This document shows, in pieces, positions 16,889 through 26,054 of a DNA stretch of 64,000 bases (position 1 is its first letter; each line of letters begins with the position of its first letter). Position numbers and translations under genes: made by a program. The stretch spans positions 58,872 to 122,871 of the forward strand of contig JAJEFG010000039.1 in assembly GCA_022820545.1 (NCBI GenBank). The letters run 5' to 3'. Under the pieces are notes generated by a model. The model was given only the letters and a program-made list of their open reading frames with translations. It made no database searches and was not told the DNA's origin. The stretch comes from Acidobacteriota bacterium. GTDB lineage: Bacteria; Acidobacteriota; Vicinamibacteria; Marinacidobacterales; Marinacidobacteraceae.

Positions 16889-18397
16889 TCACATCGTGAG
16901 GATCGCGGCGAAGCTGACGATGGAGCGGAAGAAGTGCCCCAGGCGCAGGTTCTCGTTCGGGCTGTGCTGGTTGTTGTCGTGGTTCACGGTCGGGACCATC
17001 AGCGCCGGAACGCCGAGCGCCTCCACGAAGGGTGCGATCGGCACGGTCCCGCCGCTCGTGCGCTTGCGGACCGGCTCCTCGCCCCAGATCTCGGTGAGGC
17101 TGCCGATGAGCCGCGCCGCGACCGGATGGTCGAGCGGGGTGCGGAAGGCGTTCGTCCCCGCGCTGCGGGTCAGCCGGAGGAGACGGGGATGCTCCCGCCG
17201 CTCGGCGTCGGTCGGGTCCCGGTCCAGGATGAACCAGCCTTCCGCCTCGATGAAGTCGCGCACCTTCGCAAACATCGCGTCCGCCGGGGTCTCCGCGACC
17301 AGGCGCACGTCGATCGCGGCGGTGGCGGTGGCCGGGACGATCGTCCGCGCGTCGCCGCCTACCCAGGCGCTCGACAGGCCGCGCACGTTCAGCGACGGGA
17401 ACTGGAGGGCCTCCTGGAGCGAACCGCCCACCCGGTCGGCTTCCGCGAAGCCGAGCGAAGACATCAAGTCCGGCAGATCGTCCGGGACCGCCGCCAGCGC
17501 CCGGCGCTCTTCGGCGGTGAAGTCGATGCCGTCGTAGAACCCCGGAATCACGACCCGGCCGCCCTCGTCCTTCATCGAGGAGATGAGCTGCGCCAGCCGG
17601 ACCGCCGGGTTCGGCGCCCAGTTGCCGTAGTGGCCGCTGTGCAGCGGGACGCGCGGCCCGTACACCACCAGTTCGAGGGTCAGGATCCCGCGGGCGCCGA
17701 AGCTGACCGTGGGCCGGCCGCTCTGGTGGAGCGGGCCGTCGAGGATGAGCATCACGTCGGCGGCGAACCGGCTCCCGTAGCGGGCGATGGCGGGGACGAG
17801 GTTCGGAGATCCGGCCTCCTCCTCGCCGTCGAGGATCACCTTGAGGTTGCTGGTGACCGCGACGCCGGACGCGTCGAGCGCGTCGAGCGCGCCGAGCAGG
17901 GCAATGATCGGCGCGGTGTCGTCGGCGACCGAGCGGGCGTAGATGCGGTCGTCGGGGCGAAACACCTCGCTGGCGCGCAGGTCGAGGAGCCCCGCTCCGT
18001 CCGCCAGGCTTCCCGCCCGCAGGATCGGCTGGAAGGGATGCTCCTGTTGCCAGCGGGACGGATCCACCGGCTGGCCGTCGTAGTGGAAGTAGATGAGCAG
18101 CGTGCGGTCGGCATCCGCGGCGAGCCGCTCGCCGAAGACGAGGGGATTGCCGGCGGTCTCGAGGAGTTCGGCCGCGAAGCCGCGCCGCTCGAGGGAGGCG
18201 CGCAGGAACTCCGCTTTCCTCCGGATGTTGGCGGCGTCGGCCGCCACCGACGGGATGGAGACCGCCTCCACCAGCTCGGTCACGAGCGCCCGCTGCGCCC
18301 CGTCCACGTGCTGCTCGACCGTGGTGCGCAGATCCTGCGCCAGCGCGGGGACGGCGAGCGTCAGACCGGCGGCCAGGAGGGCTGCCAGCGATTTCAC
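16889..18397 (-). CDS. Exported M20-family metallopeptidase (dipeptidase-like)
   Basis: 502 residues from GTG 18397, which overlaps the upstream TGA (GTGA) and gives a clean signal peptide (KSLAALLAAG to PALAQD). Metal-ligand and catalytic motifs of the M20 family are visible: YFHYDGQPVD, RSVADDTAP, ILDGEEEAGSP (Glu general base and ligand), LILDGP and NHDNNQHSPNEN near the C-terminus. A dimerisation domain lies between about 225 and 370. M20 enzymes hydrolyse dipeptides, N-acyl amino acids or carnosine-like substrates with Zn2+. Lies between a propeller protein and an aminotransferase, suggesting an amino-acid salvage unit. Confidence 0.9.
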   Translation of the reverse strand: MKSLAALLAAGLTLAVPALAQDLRTTVEQHVDGAQRALVTELVEAVSIPSVAADAANIRRKAEFLRASLERRGFAAELLETAGNPLVFGERLAADADRTLLIYFHYDGQPVDPSRWQQEHPFQPILRAGSLADGAGLLDLRASEVFRPDDRIYARSVADDTAPIIALLGALDALDASGVAVTSNLKVILDGEEEAGSPNLVPAIARYGSRFAADVMLILDGPLHQSGRPTVSFGARGILTLELVVYGPRVPLHSGHYGNWAPNPAVRLAQLISSMKDEGGRVVIPGFYDGIDFTAEERRALAAVPDDLPDLMSSLGFAEADRVGGSLQEALQFPSLNVRGLSSAWVGGDARTIVPATATAAIDVRLVAETPADAMFAKVRDFIEAEGWFILDRDPTDAERREHPRLLRLTRSAGTNAFRTPLDHPVAARLIGSLTEIWGEEPVRKRTSGGTVPIAPFVEALGVPALMVPTVNHDNNQHSPNENLRLGHFFRSIVSFAAILTM

Positions 18398-19497
18398 TGG
18401 GGCCGGTCCTCGGTCCACACCCGGTCGTCCGATTCTTCCTCGCCGAACTCGCGCAGGAGCGGCAGGTCCAGATCGAACTCGTAGATGCTGTCGGACGTGG
18501 CGACCGCGAGCGTGCGGCTGTCGTTGAGCGCCACTCCGACCAGCGGCGGAGCGCTGACCACGCGCCGTGCGCCCGTGGGAGTGAACAGGAACAGGCCGGC
18601 GTCACCGGCGAGTCCTTCCGCGACGAAGCAGCGGTCCCGGTCGTCGAAAGCGATCCCCTGGGGCCGGCCGAAGCCGGAATGCACCCGGCAGGGCGCTCCG
18701 TCGGGGCGGAACTCGACGATCTGGTCGCGGGACGAGAGCGTGGGGCCGGAGACGAAGAGGTAGCCGTACGAGTTGAACGCCAGGTGGTAGGCCGAGACCG
18801 ACGCCCGGAGGTGCGAGAACACGCTGACGTCGCTCTCGGCGTCGATCCGGTAGAGCGTTCCGTCCCGGTCGCCGATCACCATGTCTCCCGTCGGCGAGAA
18901 CCCGATCCCCGTCGCGCAGCCGAGGTTCTCGGCGAGCATGTGGAAGACGCCGTCGTCGCCCATCCGGTAAACGCAGCCGTCCTCGCGGGAGGACACGTAG
19001 AGGGTGTCGTCCGGACCCCACGCGAGGCCGGTCGGATTCACGATGCCGTCACCCATCGGCTCGGGGTCGCCTTCGTCGGTCAGCCGGTAGATCGGATGGG
19101 GAACCTTCTCGCCGCGGCGGCCGCTGACCGTCGAGTAGAGATTGCCGCGAGGGTCGTACACGGGGTTCGCGACGATGTGGAGGTCCTCGGCGAAGAGGCG
19201 GCCGATGGTCACCGGGTGCGGCTCGGTCTCCCGGTCGTTCAGGCACACCCGGACCTCGTCGCCGGCGCCGTCGGGCACCCGGACCCCCAGCCGGGTCGAA
19301 GACACCCGGTACAGGTGGGCCTCCTCGTCCCCGAAGAACACCCTCAGGCGCGGAGCCTGGTCCACCGTGAAACCGCGGCCTCCGATGTCCAGCCGTCCCC
19401 CCGGAATGGCGTAGTGCGGCCAGAGCCGATCGATGGCCAGCCGCGGCCGCCTCGGCCGTTCGGCACGTCGCACGGGAGGACGAGCGCGGGCGGACAT
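18394..19497 (-). CDS. IPT/TIG-domain plus SMP-30/NHL-type beta-propeller protein
   Basis: 367 residues. An N-terminal IPT/TIG-like immunoglobulin fold (about 22-100, PGGRLDIGGRGF) is followed by a six-bladed propeller (about 105-350). Blade motifs such as VYDPRGNLYST, GPDDTLYVSS, SPTGDMVIGD, NSYGYLFVSG and DDRDRCFVAEG are the SMP-30/gluconolactonase/NHL pattern. No signal peptide is seen, only an Arg-rich N-terminus, so location is uncertain. The start of a four- to five-gene minus-strand run; its TGA overlaps the GTG of the M20 peptidase. Its 5' side abuts the inverted-repeat element at 19516-19735. Confidence 0.75.
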   Translation of the reverse strand: MSARARPPVRRAERPRRPRLAIDRLWPHYAIPGGRLDIGGRGFTVDQAPRLRVFFGDEEAHLYRVSSTRLGVRVPDGAGDEVRVCLNDRETEPHPVTIGRLFAEDLHIVANPVYDPRGNLYSTVSGRRGEKVPHPIYRLTDEGDPEPMGDGIVNPTGLAWGPDDTLYVSSREDGCVYRMGDDGVFHMLAENLGCATGIGFSPTGDMVIGDRDGTLYRIDAESDVSVFSHLRASVSAYHLAFNSYGYLFVSGPTLSSRDQIVEFRPDGAPCRVHSGFGRPQGIAFDDRDRCFVAEGLAGDAGLFLFTPTGARRVVSAPPLVGVALNDSRTLAVATSDSIYEFDLDLPLLREFGEEESDDRVWTEDRPQ

Positions 19498-19515
19498 TCA
19501 CGGCAGATTAGCAGT

Positions 19516-19735
19516 CTCGGAGCGCCGGCCTCCGGCCGGCATCGCGGCCGCAGGCCGCGAAACGCGAGCCGCCACCTGCGCCGATGGCGAAACCCCAACC
19601 GGGGACAACGCAACGCCGCCCAGACACACACATTGCGTTGCGCAAGCCGCTGTCGGGCTGCACCTCGCGGGAACGAACGATGTGCGTTTCGCCTCGCTGC
19701 GCTCGGCGATGCCGGCCGGAGGCCGGCGCTCCGAG
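19516..19735. mobile_element. 220-bp non-coding element with 30-bp perfect terminal inverted repeats
   Basis: Left end 19516-19545 (CTCGGAGCGCCGGCCTCCGG, then CCGGCATCGC) is the exact reverse complement of 19706-19735. Each end is itself a strong palindrome (CCGGCCTCCGGCCGG). CGAAACGC and GTTTCGC lie just inside the ends. A second element of similar size with the same ends lies at 29968-30175. No coding capacity; MITE-like or REP-pair-like. It occupies the gap between two divergent genes. Confidence 0.8.
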
Positions 19736-19787
19736 GCGGGGTAGGATCGGGCGCCTTTCCCGGCGAGACAGACCCATCCAGAAGACC

Positions 19788-20279
19788 GTGAGCCGCCATC
19801 CGAGTCCCGCCGCCCGCTGCATCGCGGTGATCGGCGGTTCGAGCGCACCCCCCGAGGTGCTCCGCGCGGCCGAGACCGTCGGGCGGGAGCTGGCGCTCGC
19901 GGGCGCCGACCTCGTGTGCGGCGGGCTGGGCGGGGTCATGGAGGCCGCCTGCCGCGGCGCTCGCGAGGCCGGGGGCTTCACGATCGGCATTCTCCCGGGG
20001 GAGGACCGGCGCGAGGCCAACGCCTGGGTGAGCTGCGCCATCCCGACCGGCCTCGGACACTTCCGCAACTTCCTGGTCGTCCGGGCGGCTGACGGCGTGA
20101 TCGCCCTTCCCGGCGCGAGCGGCACCCTCTCCGAGGCCGCCATGGCGATCACCCTGGGAAAGCCGGTGGTGACCGTTCCCGGAAACACGAAACAGTGGAG
20201 CGTTCCGGGAGCGGTTCCCGCGGGTTCCGCCACCGAAGCGGTCCGCCTGGTGCTGGCGGACCGGCAACAGTTCCGGTGA
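19788..20279 (+). CDS. TIGR00725-like / LOG-family nucleotide-binding protein
   Basis: 163 residues from GTG 19788. A Rossmann-type fold with AVIGGSSAP at the start, VCGGLGGVMEAACRGARE (the GG.GGVM motif) at about 43-60, and ALPGASGTLSEAAMAITLGK at about 103-122, matching the PGGxGTxxE signature apart from Gly to Ala. It groups with TIGR00725 and the LOG/molybdenum-cofactor-carrier-like proteins rather than true lysine decarboxylases. The ligand is probably a nucleotide or nucleotide-like cofactor. Its stop overlaps the GTG of mfd by 4 bp, so the two are coupled. Confidence 0.8.
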   Translation: MSRHPSPAARCIAVIGGSSAPPEVLRAAETVGRELALAGADLVCGGLGGVMEAACRGAREAGGFTIGILPGEDRREANAWVSCAIPTGLGHFRNFLVVRAADGVIALPGASGTLSEAAMAITLGKPVVTVPGNTKQWSVPGAVPAGSATEAVRLVLADRQQFR

Positions 20280-23200
20280 GCGGCTTCGAGGCGCTTCTCG
20301 CCGCCGTCCGCGCCCGCCGGGAGGCCGGGGTGCGGCGGATCGGCCGCCTCTTCGGGCCGGCGCGGCTCGCGGTGGCGGCGGCCTGGGCCGGGGAATCCGA
20401 CTGGCCGCTGGTGCTCCTGACGGCGCACGACCGGGACCTCCTGACGGGGGCCGCCGACCTCGAGGTGCTGCTGGCGGCGCTCGGCGCGACGCGGCCGGTC
20501 CTGCGCCTTCCGGGTCCCGCGGTGAACCCCTACGCGGGGGTCGCCCCGCACGCGGAGGTGCTGGCCCTTCGGGCGACCGCGCTTTCCGCCCTCGCCGCAC
20601 CCGGGGACCCGCCCCTGGTCCTCGCCTCGGCGGCCGGAGCGCTCTGCCGCACCGCCCGGCCGGACCGGCTCCGGGACGCGGCGATCCACATCCGGCGGGG
20701 AACCGATGCCTCCCCGGCGGGCATCGCGGCAGGGCTCACCGCGGCCGGCTATCGCTACGAGGATCCGGTGAGCGGGCCGGGGGACTTCGCCCGCCGCGGG
20801 GGCATCGTCGATTTCTTCCCGGTGGACTGGGAACTCCCGGTCCGCATCGAGTTCGGCTTCGAGGGAATCGAGAGCATCCGCGAGTTCGAAGTGGAAACCC
20901 AGCGGGCGGGCGACCACCTCGCGCGTCCGGAAGCGGTGTCCGTCCCGCCGTCGTGGGAATGGATCGGCGCCGAACTGGACGAAGGACCCCATCCCGCGTT
21001 CCGGCTTCCCGGGTCTCCGGGGTTCGACAGCGGGTTCGACGCCTACCTCGAGGGCGCCGAGGTGATCCTGGACGAACCCGACCGGTTCTGGGACGCCGCC
21101 GAAGCCGAAACGGCGCGGGTGGTGGACGCCCGGCTCGCCGCCCGGGAGTTCCGGGCCCGCGCCGCCGCCCCGCCGGAGCGGCTCCTGACCCCGATCGAAG
21201 CGCTCCGGCGGCGGCTGGAACGACCCCCGCCGGCCGGGGCCGTCGAGCTGCGGGAGCTCGAGGCCGCGGGGCCGGCGGCCGCCGGCAGCCAGGACCTGCC
21301 CGCCCGGCCCACCGACTCCTTCCGGGGCCGCACCGGTGAGTTCCTGCATTCACTGCAGGCGGCCGGAGACCCGCGGCGGACCGTCCACGTCTTCGTGCCC
21401 GGGGCTCCCGCCGCCGAGCGGTTCGCGTCCCGCGCCCGGGAAGCGGGCGCCCGCGTTCGCGACGGCGGAAACGCGCACGGCGTCCCGATTCCGGAGGAGA
21501 CGCCGGGCGCCCTGCCGGCGCCTCCGCGGGTCTTCGTTCACGCCGGGCGGCTGAGCGCCGGGTTCGAGCTTCCGGAGCTTCACCTCCGGGTGATCAGCGG
21601 CGCCGCCATGGTGGCGGCGCCGCCGCGCACCCCGCGGCGCCGCGCCCGCTCGGGCAGTTTCCTCTCGGACTTCCGCGACCTGAAACCCGGCGACCCGGTC
21701 GTGCACACCGACCACGGAGTGGGCCGCTTCATCCGGATGACGCGCCTGGGGGAGGAGGAGAACGCGCCCGAACTTGTCGAGATCCACTATGCGAAGGGGG
21801 GAAAGCTCTTCCTGCCGGTGGACCGGCTGGATCTGCTCGAGAAGTACTCGGCCGGCTCGACGGCCGGCACGCCGCCGCTCGACCGGCTGGGGGGCACGAG
21901 CTGGGTGCGGCGGCGGAAGCGCGTCGCGAAGGCCATGCGGGACATCGCAGGCGAACTCATCCGGCTGTATGCGGCCCGCCGGAGGGTCGCCGGCCACGCG
22001 TTTTCCCGCGATGTACCGGGCATGGAGGACTTCGAGGACGCCTTCGAATGGACCGAGACCGAGGACCAGGCGCGGGCGATCCGCGACGTGTTCGAGGACA
22101 TGGAGTCGGAAGTGCCGATGGACCGGTTGCTCGCCGGCGACGTCGGCTTCGGGAAGACGGAGGTGGCCCTCCGGGCGGCGTTCAAGGCGGCCATGGAAGG
22201 GAAGCAGGTCGCCATCCTGGTTCCGACCACGGTGCTGGCGGCGCAGCACGCGCGGGTCTTCGAACGGCGGTTCGCCGCGTTTCCGATCCGGGTGGCGCTC
22301 CTCTCCCGGTTCCGCACTCCCAAGAGGCAGAAGGAGATCGTCGCCGGGGTCCGGGACGGGACCGTGGACATCGTCATTGGCACCCACCGCCTGCTGTCGA
22401 AGGACGTGGCCTTCCGCGACCTGGGACTGCTGATCGTGGACGAGGAACAGCGTTTCGGGGTGACCGCCAAGGAACGGCTGAAGGCGATGGCGCCGCAGGT
22501 GGACCACCTGGCGATGACCGCGACGCCGATCCCGCGGACCCTCAACATGTCGCTCTCCGGCATCCGGGACATGTCGGTGATCGAAACGGCGCCCCGCGAC
22601 CGGATGGCCATCCAGACCCACGTCCTGCCCTTCGATCCGGACCGCATCGCGGAGGCCGTCCGGCACGAACTCGCGCGCGAGGGCCAGGTCTATTTCGTGC
22701 ACAACCGGGTCCGTTCGCTGCCGGCGATGGCGAAGCTCCTCGACCGGCTGGTCCCGGAGGCGCGAGTCCTGATCGCCCACGGCCAGATGCGCGAAGCGGC
22801 GCTGGAGCGCACCCTGATCCGCTTCCAGGAGCACGAGGCCGACATCCTGCTCACCACCACCATCATCGAGAACGGCATCGATCTGCCGCGGGTCAACACC
22901 CTGCTCGTGAACCGGGCGGACGCGTTCGGACTCGCCCAGCTCTACCAGATCCGGGGCCGCGTCGGGCGATCCTCGCGGCGGGCGTACGCCTATCTGCTCG
23001 TGCCGCAGGGAGCGCCGCTCTCGGGCGGCGCGCAACCGCGCCTCGCCGCGCTCCGGGAGTTCAGCGAGCTCGGCGCCGGGTTCCGGGTCGCGGCGCTGGA
23101 CATGGAACTGCGGGGCGCCGGCAACCTGCTGGGCGCCGCCCAGCACGGCCATCTGGAAGCGGTAGGGTTCGACCTCTACTACCGGCTCCTCGAAGAAGCG

Positions 23201-23656
23201 GTCGCCGAAGCCCGCGGCGACCGGCCCCGCTCCCGCTGCGCCATGAACCTTCGCTTCCAGTTCCGCATCCCCGGAGACTGGCTGGAGGACGTCCGGCGCC
23301 GGATGTGGCTCTACAAGCGCTGCTCTTCCGCCGCCGACCTCGACACCCTGGACCGGCTCCGGGACGAAGTGCGCGACCGCTTCGGGGCCCTGCCGCCGGA
23401 GGTGGAGCTCCTCTTCCAGCACGTGCGCCTCCGGGTCCGCGCCGAGGCGCTCGGCTACACGGCGGTGATCCGGGAGGGCGATTCGCTGCGCTTCGAATCG
23501 GACGCGAAGGACCGTTCCTTCCGCTCTCCCCTCGCCCCGGGGGCGGGTCCGGCGGAGGTGCTCGGGTCGCTCCAGATGGCCCTGTCGGCCCTCGAGGCCG
23601 TCGCTCTCAGCCGGGAACACGAGGGTCCGGCGGACCGGAGGGCGCCGCTGTCGTGA
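20276..23656 (+). CDS. mfd: Transcription-repair coupling factor Mfd
   Basis: 1126 residues from GTG 20276. N-terminal UvrB-like domains (about 1-330) include DFARRGGIVDFFPVDW. The CarD-like RNA-polymerase interaction domain at about 465-560 has GDPVVHTDHGVGRF and HYAKGGKLFLPVDRLDLLEKY. The SF2 translocase has Walker A GDVGFGKTE (about 622), DEEQRFG (about 722), TATPIPRTLN, IENGIDLPRVNTLLVNRAD and QIRGRVGRS. The C-terminal TRCF domain (about 985-1090) has LRDEVRDRFGALPPEVELLF. Mfd removes stalled RNA polymerase and recruits UvrA. Intact and normal length. Coupled by 4-bp overlaps to the genes on both sides. Confidence 0.97.
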   Translation: MSGFEALLAAVRARREAGVRRIGRLFGPARLAVAAAWAGESDWPLVLLTAHDRDLLTGAADLEVLLAALGATRPVLRLPGPAVNPYAGVAPHAEVLALRATALSALAAPGDPPLVLASAAGALCRTARPDRLRDAAIHIRRGTDASPAGIAAGLTAAGYRYEDPVSGPGDFARRGGIVDFFPVDWELPVRIEFGFEGIESIREFEVETQRAGDHLARPEAVSVPPSWEWIGAELDEGPHPAFRLPGSPGFDSGFDAYLEGAEVILDEPDRFWDAAEAETARVVDARLAAREFRARAAAPPERLLTPIEALRRRLERPPPAGAVELRELEAAGPAAAGSQDLPARPTDSFRGRTGEFLHSLQAAGDPRRTVHVFVPGAPAAERFASRAREAGARVRDGGNAHGVPIPEETPGALPAPPRVFVHAGRLSAGFELPELHLRVISGAAMVAAPPRTPRRRARSGSFLSDFRDLKPGDPVVHTDHGVGRFIRMTRLGEEENAPELVEIHYAKGGKLFLPVDRLDLLEKYSAGSTAGTPPLDRLGGTSWVRRRKRVAKAMRDIAGELIRLYAARRRVAGHAFSRDVPGMEDFEDAFEWTETEDQARAIRDVFEDMESEVPMDRLLAGDVGFGKTEVALRAAFKAAMEGKQVAILVPTTVLAAQHARVFERRFAAFPIRVALLSRFRTPKRQKEIVAGVRDGTVDIVIGTHRLLSKDVAFRDLGLLIVDEEQRFGVTAKERLKAMAPQVDHLAMTATPIPRTLNMSLSGIRDMSVIETAPRDRMAIQTHVLPFDPDRIAEAVRHELAREGQVYFVHNRVRSLPAMAKLLDRLVPEARVLIAHGQMREAALERTLIRFQEHEADILLTTTIIENGIDLPRVNTLLVNRADAFGLAQLYQIRGRVGRSSRRAYAYLLVPQGAPLSGGAQPRLAALREFSELGAGFRVAALDMELRGAGNLLGAAQHGHLEAVGFDLYYRLLEEAVAEARGDRPRSRCAMNLRFQFRIPGDWLEDVRRRMWLYKRCSSAADLDTLDRLRDEVRDRFGALPPEVELLFQHVRLRVRAEALGYTAVIREGDSLRFESDAKDRSFRSPLAPGAGPAEVLGSLQMALSALEAVALSREHEGPADRRAPLS

Positions 23657-24597
23657 GCCGGATTTCCTGGGTCCTCGTGCTGGCGCTCGCCGCTGCGAGT
23701 TGCGGCGACTCCTCCGAGGACCGAGATGTGGTGGTCGTCTCGGTGGGCGACCGCGAGGTGACCCAGGCCGTCCTCGACAGGTTCATCGCCTCCCGGACGG
23801 GACTCGGCGGAACGCTCGACGCTCCCCTGCTCAGCGCTCTCCTCGAAGAGTTCGTCCGCGAGCAACTGCTGGTGATCGCCGCGGAGGAGGAAGGGATCGA
23901 GGTCTCCGAGGTCCAGTTGCTCGAGGAGACCTCGGCCCTGCGGCGCGGGCCGGGTCCCGAGGTGGTCCGGACCGACGACGGCGCCGCCGTGCCCGAGAGC
24001 GCCGGCGTGGAGGCGGAAGGCCCGGCCGACGACTGGTTGCGCTCCCGGGTGAGGGACCGCCTGATGGTGGACCGGCTGATGGACGCGGTGGTGCTGGCCG
24101 GCCTCGAAGCCACGGACGAGGCCCTCCAACTGGAGTTCGAGGCGAACCGCGCCTTCTACGCGCGCCCCGAAACGGTCACGCTCTCGGAACGGCGGTTCGA
24201 CGACCGGGAGAGCGCGCAGGCCGCCGCCGGGCTCATCCGTCAGGATGGCGCGTCAAGCGAGGAAGACGCGGACCCCTTCCTGCCGGTGGGCACGTTCCGC
24301 CGAGGTGAACTGCCGGATGCCGTGGACGAGGCGGTCTTCGTCCTCGATTCCGGGGACACCACCGACGCGGTCGAGACCGCGGCGGGGTTCCGGGTCTTCC
24401 GGGTGGACGAGCGGCTCCCCGCCGCGTCGCTCGAGTTCGAAGAGGTGCAGGACGTGGTCCGGCTCACCGTGCTTCGCCAGGAGGCCGACGTCCGCGTCCA
24501 GGCCTTTCTCGACGACCTCCAGCGACGCCATCCCGTCCGCATCCACACCGCCAACCTGGCGTTCCCCTACATCGGGTCGCTCCCCAGGGTGGAGTGA
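23653..24597 (+). CDS. Lipoprotein with SurA/PpiC-like fold
   Basis: 314 residues from GTG 23653 (GTGA overlap with mfd). The signal peptide ends ALAAASC, a lipobox, with lipid Cys near residue 17. VVSVGDREVTQAVLDRFIAS and LLEEFVREQLLVIAAEEEGI follow, the SurA_N chaperone pattern. A rotamase-like region lies at about 175-270 (LSERRFDDRESAQAAAGL, PVGTFRRGELPDAVDEAVF, VETAAGFRVFRVDERL). Probably a periplasmic outer-membrane-protein chaperone or PPIase; the catalytic competence of the PPIase domain cannot be judged. It precedes a second such protein, as mfd-surA-type gene strings often do. Confidence 0.82.
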   Translation: MSRISWVLVLALAAASCGDSSEDRDVVVVSVGDREVTQAVLDRFIASRTGLGGTLDAPLLSALLEEFVREQLLVIAAEEEGIEVSEVQLLEETSALRRGPGPEVVRTDDGAAVPESAGVEAEGPADDWLRSRVRDRLMVDRLMDAVVLAGLEATDEALQLEFEANRAFYARPETVTLSERRFDDRESAQAAAGLIRQDGASSEEDADPFLPVGTFRRGELPDAVDEAVFVLDSGDTTDAVETAAGFRVFRVDERLPAASLEFEEVQDVVRLTVLRQEADVRVQAFLDDLQRRHPVRIHTANLAFPYIGSLPRVE

Positions 24598-24644
24598 CCC
24601 ACCGCCCGGCCCCGGGATCCCACACTAGAATGCGAGGCCCGACG

Positions 24645-25652
24645 ATGTTCCGCGCTTCCTCCCGCATTTGGCTCGCCGCCATGCTTTGCCTGGCCGGTGC
24701 GGGCGCGTTCGCGCAGGACCCGCAGTCCGGCGGCGCCGAAGTGGTGGATCGGGTCGTCGCGCTCGTCAACGGGGACATGATCACGCTCAGCGAACTGGAG
24801 CGGCAGGTCGTCATCCAGGGAGAGCGTCTCGGCGTCCCCGACGATCCCGAGGTCCAGGCCACCTTCCGGAGGCAGGTCCTCGAAGGAATGGTGGACAACA
24901 CGCTGATCCTCCAGGTCGCCGACCAGCGCGGCCTCCGCGTTCCGGACCGGTATTTCGACGAATGGAAGGAAGCGACCATCCAGGAGATGAACCTCCCGGA
25001 CGAGGCGGAGTTCATCCGGCAGGTGGAGCTTCAGGGATCCAACATGGAGGAGTTGAAGAAACAGTTCCTCGAGGGTGTCCTCATCCAGGAGATCCGGCGC
25101 CAGGACATCGAGGAACGCGTGCAGATCAGCGAGCCGGAGATCGAGCAGCGCTACCGCGAGAACGTGGACGAGTTCATTCGCCCGCCGCAGGTGCGGCTCA
25201 GGGAACTGGTGGTCCACGTCACCGAGGCCGGCGAGGCGGAGGCGCGGGAGCGTCTCGGGGAAGCCCAGCGCCTGATCGCGTCGGGCACGGATTTCGGCGA
25301 GGTGGCGAAGGTGCGGTCCGAGTCCGGTTCGGCGGAGAGCGGCGGGGACCTCGGTCTCTTCCTGGTCCGCGAGCTCGACGAGTCCTTCCGGTCGGTGGTG
25401 GCCGAACTCGAGACGGGAGCGGTTTCCGAGCCGCTGCGGATCGGCGAATCCCTCTACCTGCTCAAGGTTGACGAGCGGACCGAAGAGTCCACCATCCCGC
25501 TCGACGACGTGCGGAACCAGATCGCCGAGTCGCTCTACAGCGAAAAGATGGCGACCGAGATGGACAGCTTCGTCCGCAACCTGCGGGAGCACTCCATCGT
25601 CGAGATCCGCCTGGACGACGGCGCTTCCGCGACCGAGCCGCCCTCCCGGTAG
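24645..25652 (+). CDS. Periplasmic SurA-like peptidyl-prolyl isomerase/chaperone
   Basis: 335 residues from ATG 24645; ATG 24630 is an alternative that adds five residues before the signal peptide. The signal peptide ends GAGAFAQ (about 25). The SurA_N domain starts VVDRVVALVNGDMITLSELE, which is diagnostic, followed by VLEGMVDNTLILQVAD. One parvulin/rotamase domain lies at about 180-280 (QVRLRELVVHV, AQRLIASGTDFGEVA, SGGDLGLFLVRELDESF, EPLRIGESLYLLKVDE). Escorts outer-membrane proteins in the periplasm. Follows the lipoprotein paralogue by 47 bp. Confidence 0.88.
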   Translation: MFRASSRIWLAAMLCLAGAGAFAQDPQSGGAEVVDRVVALVNGDMITLSELERQVVIQGERLGVPDDPEVQATFRRQVLEGMVDNTLILQVADQRGLRVPDRYFDEWKEATIQEMNLPDEAEFIRQVELQGSNMEELKKQFLEGVLIQEIRRQDIEERVQISEPEIEQRYRENVDEFIRPPQVRLRELVVHVTEAGEAEARERLGEAQRLIASGTDFGEVAKVRSESGSAESGGDLGLFLVRELDESFRSVVAELETGAVSEPLRIGESLYLLKVDERTEESTIPLDDVRNQIAESLYSEKMATEMDSFVRNLREHSIVEIRLDDGASATEPPSR

Positions 25653-25661
25653 CGGCCCGGC

Positions 25662-25692
25662 GCGACGCCGGCCCGGAGGCCGGCCCTCCGAG
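25662..25692. repeat. Single palindromic repeat related to the inverted-repeat elements
   Basis: GCGACGCCGGCCCGGAGGCC then GGCCCTCCGAG: the same GCGAyGCCGGCC-GGAGGCCGG-CTCCGAG layout as the element ends at 19706-19735 and 30147-30175, here as one copy. It lies 10 bp after the SurA-like stop and could double as a transcription end, although no T-run follows. Confidence 0.65.
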
Positions 25693-25718
25693 GGTCGGGC
25701 GCTACAGCGTCTCGACGC

Positions 25719-26054
25719 TCAGCCGAGAACCCGTAGCGCGGTCTCGGGGGCTCGGTCAAGCAGCCGCAGCAACGCCCTCGCGGCGCCGGTCGGGCAGCGC
25801 TTCCCCTGTTCCCAGTTCCGGATCGTCTCGGGCGGCACCTGGATCCGCCGCGCGAACTCCACCTGGGTCAGGCCAAGCCGCCGACGGACCCTTCGAGCGT
25901 ACCGCGCCGTCTCCCGGACCGCTTCTTCGTCGTCGTCTTGTTGCTGCCGGGCGAGGTCCGCTTCGGTGGTTCGGTCGAGCACGGCGTAGTCCACCCGCCC
26001 CGGAGGCAGACTGCCCGGATCCTGCGGATCAATCCGCACGTTCGTCGTCTTCAT
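25719..26054 (-). CDS. Xre-family antitoxin partner of BrnT
   Basis: 111 residues. The N-terminal half resembles the BrnA/HigA-like neutralising region (acidic, RQQQDDDEEAVRE). The C-terminal helix-turn-helix at about 55-100 reads RRRLGLTQVEFARRIQVPPE then TIRNWEQG. The start overlaps the end of the BrnT-like toxin gene by 26 bp, the normal toxin-first, antitoxin-second order of brnTA. The canonical BrnA partner has a ribbon-helix-helix; the HTH seen here is a known alternative. Expected to bind the toxin and repress the operon. Confidence 0.82.
   Translation of the reverse strand: MKTTNVRIDPQDPGSLPPGRVDYAVLDRTTEADLARQQQDDDEEAVRETARYARRVRRRLGLTQVEFARRIQVPPETIRNWEQGKRCPTGAARALLRLLDRAPETALRVLG

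Noticed and set aside
19788-20279. Lysine decarboxylase
   Set aside because: The GGVM and PGASGT motifs are those of LOG/TIGR00725-type proteins, often mis-annotated as lysine decarboxylases.
21350-23620. A 756-codon minus-strand frame across mfd
   Set aside because: Antisense shadow of mfd.
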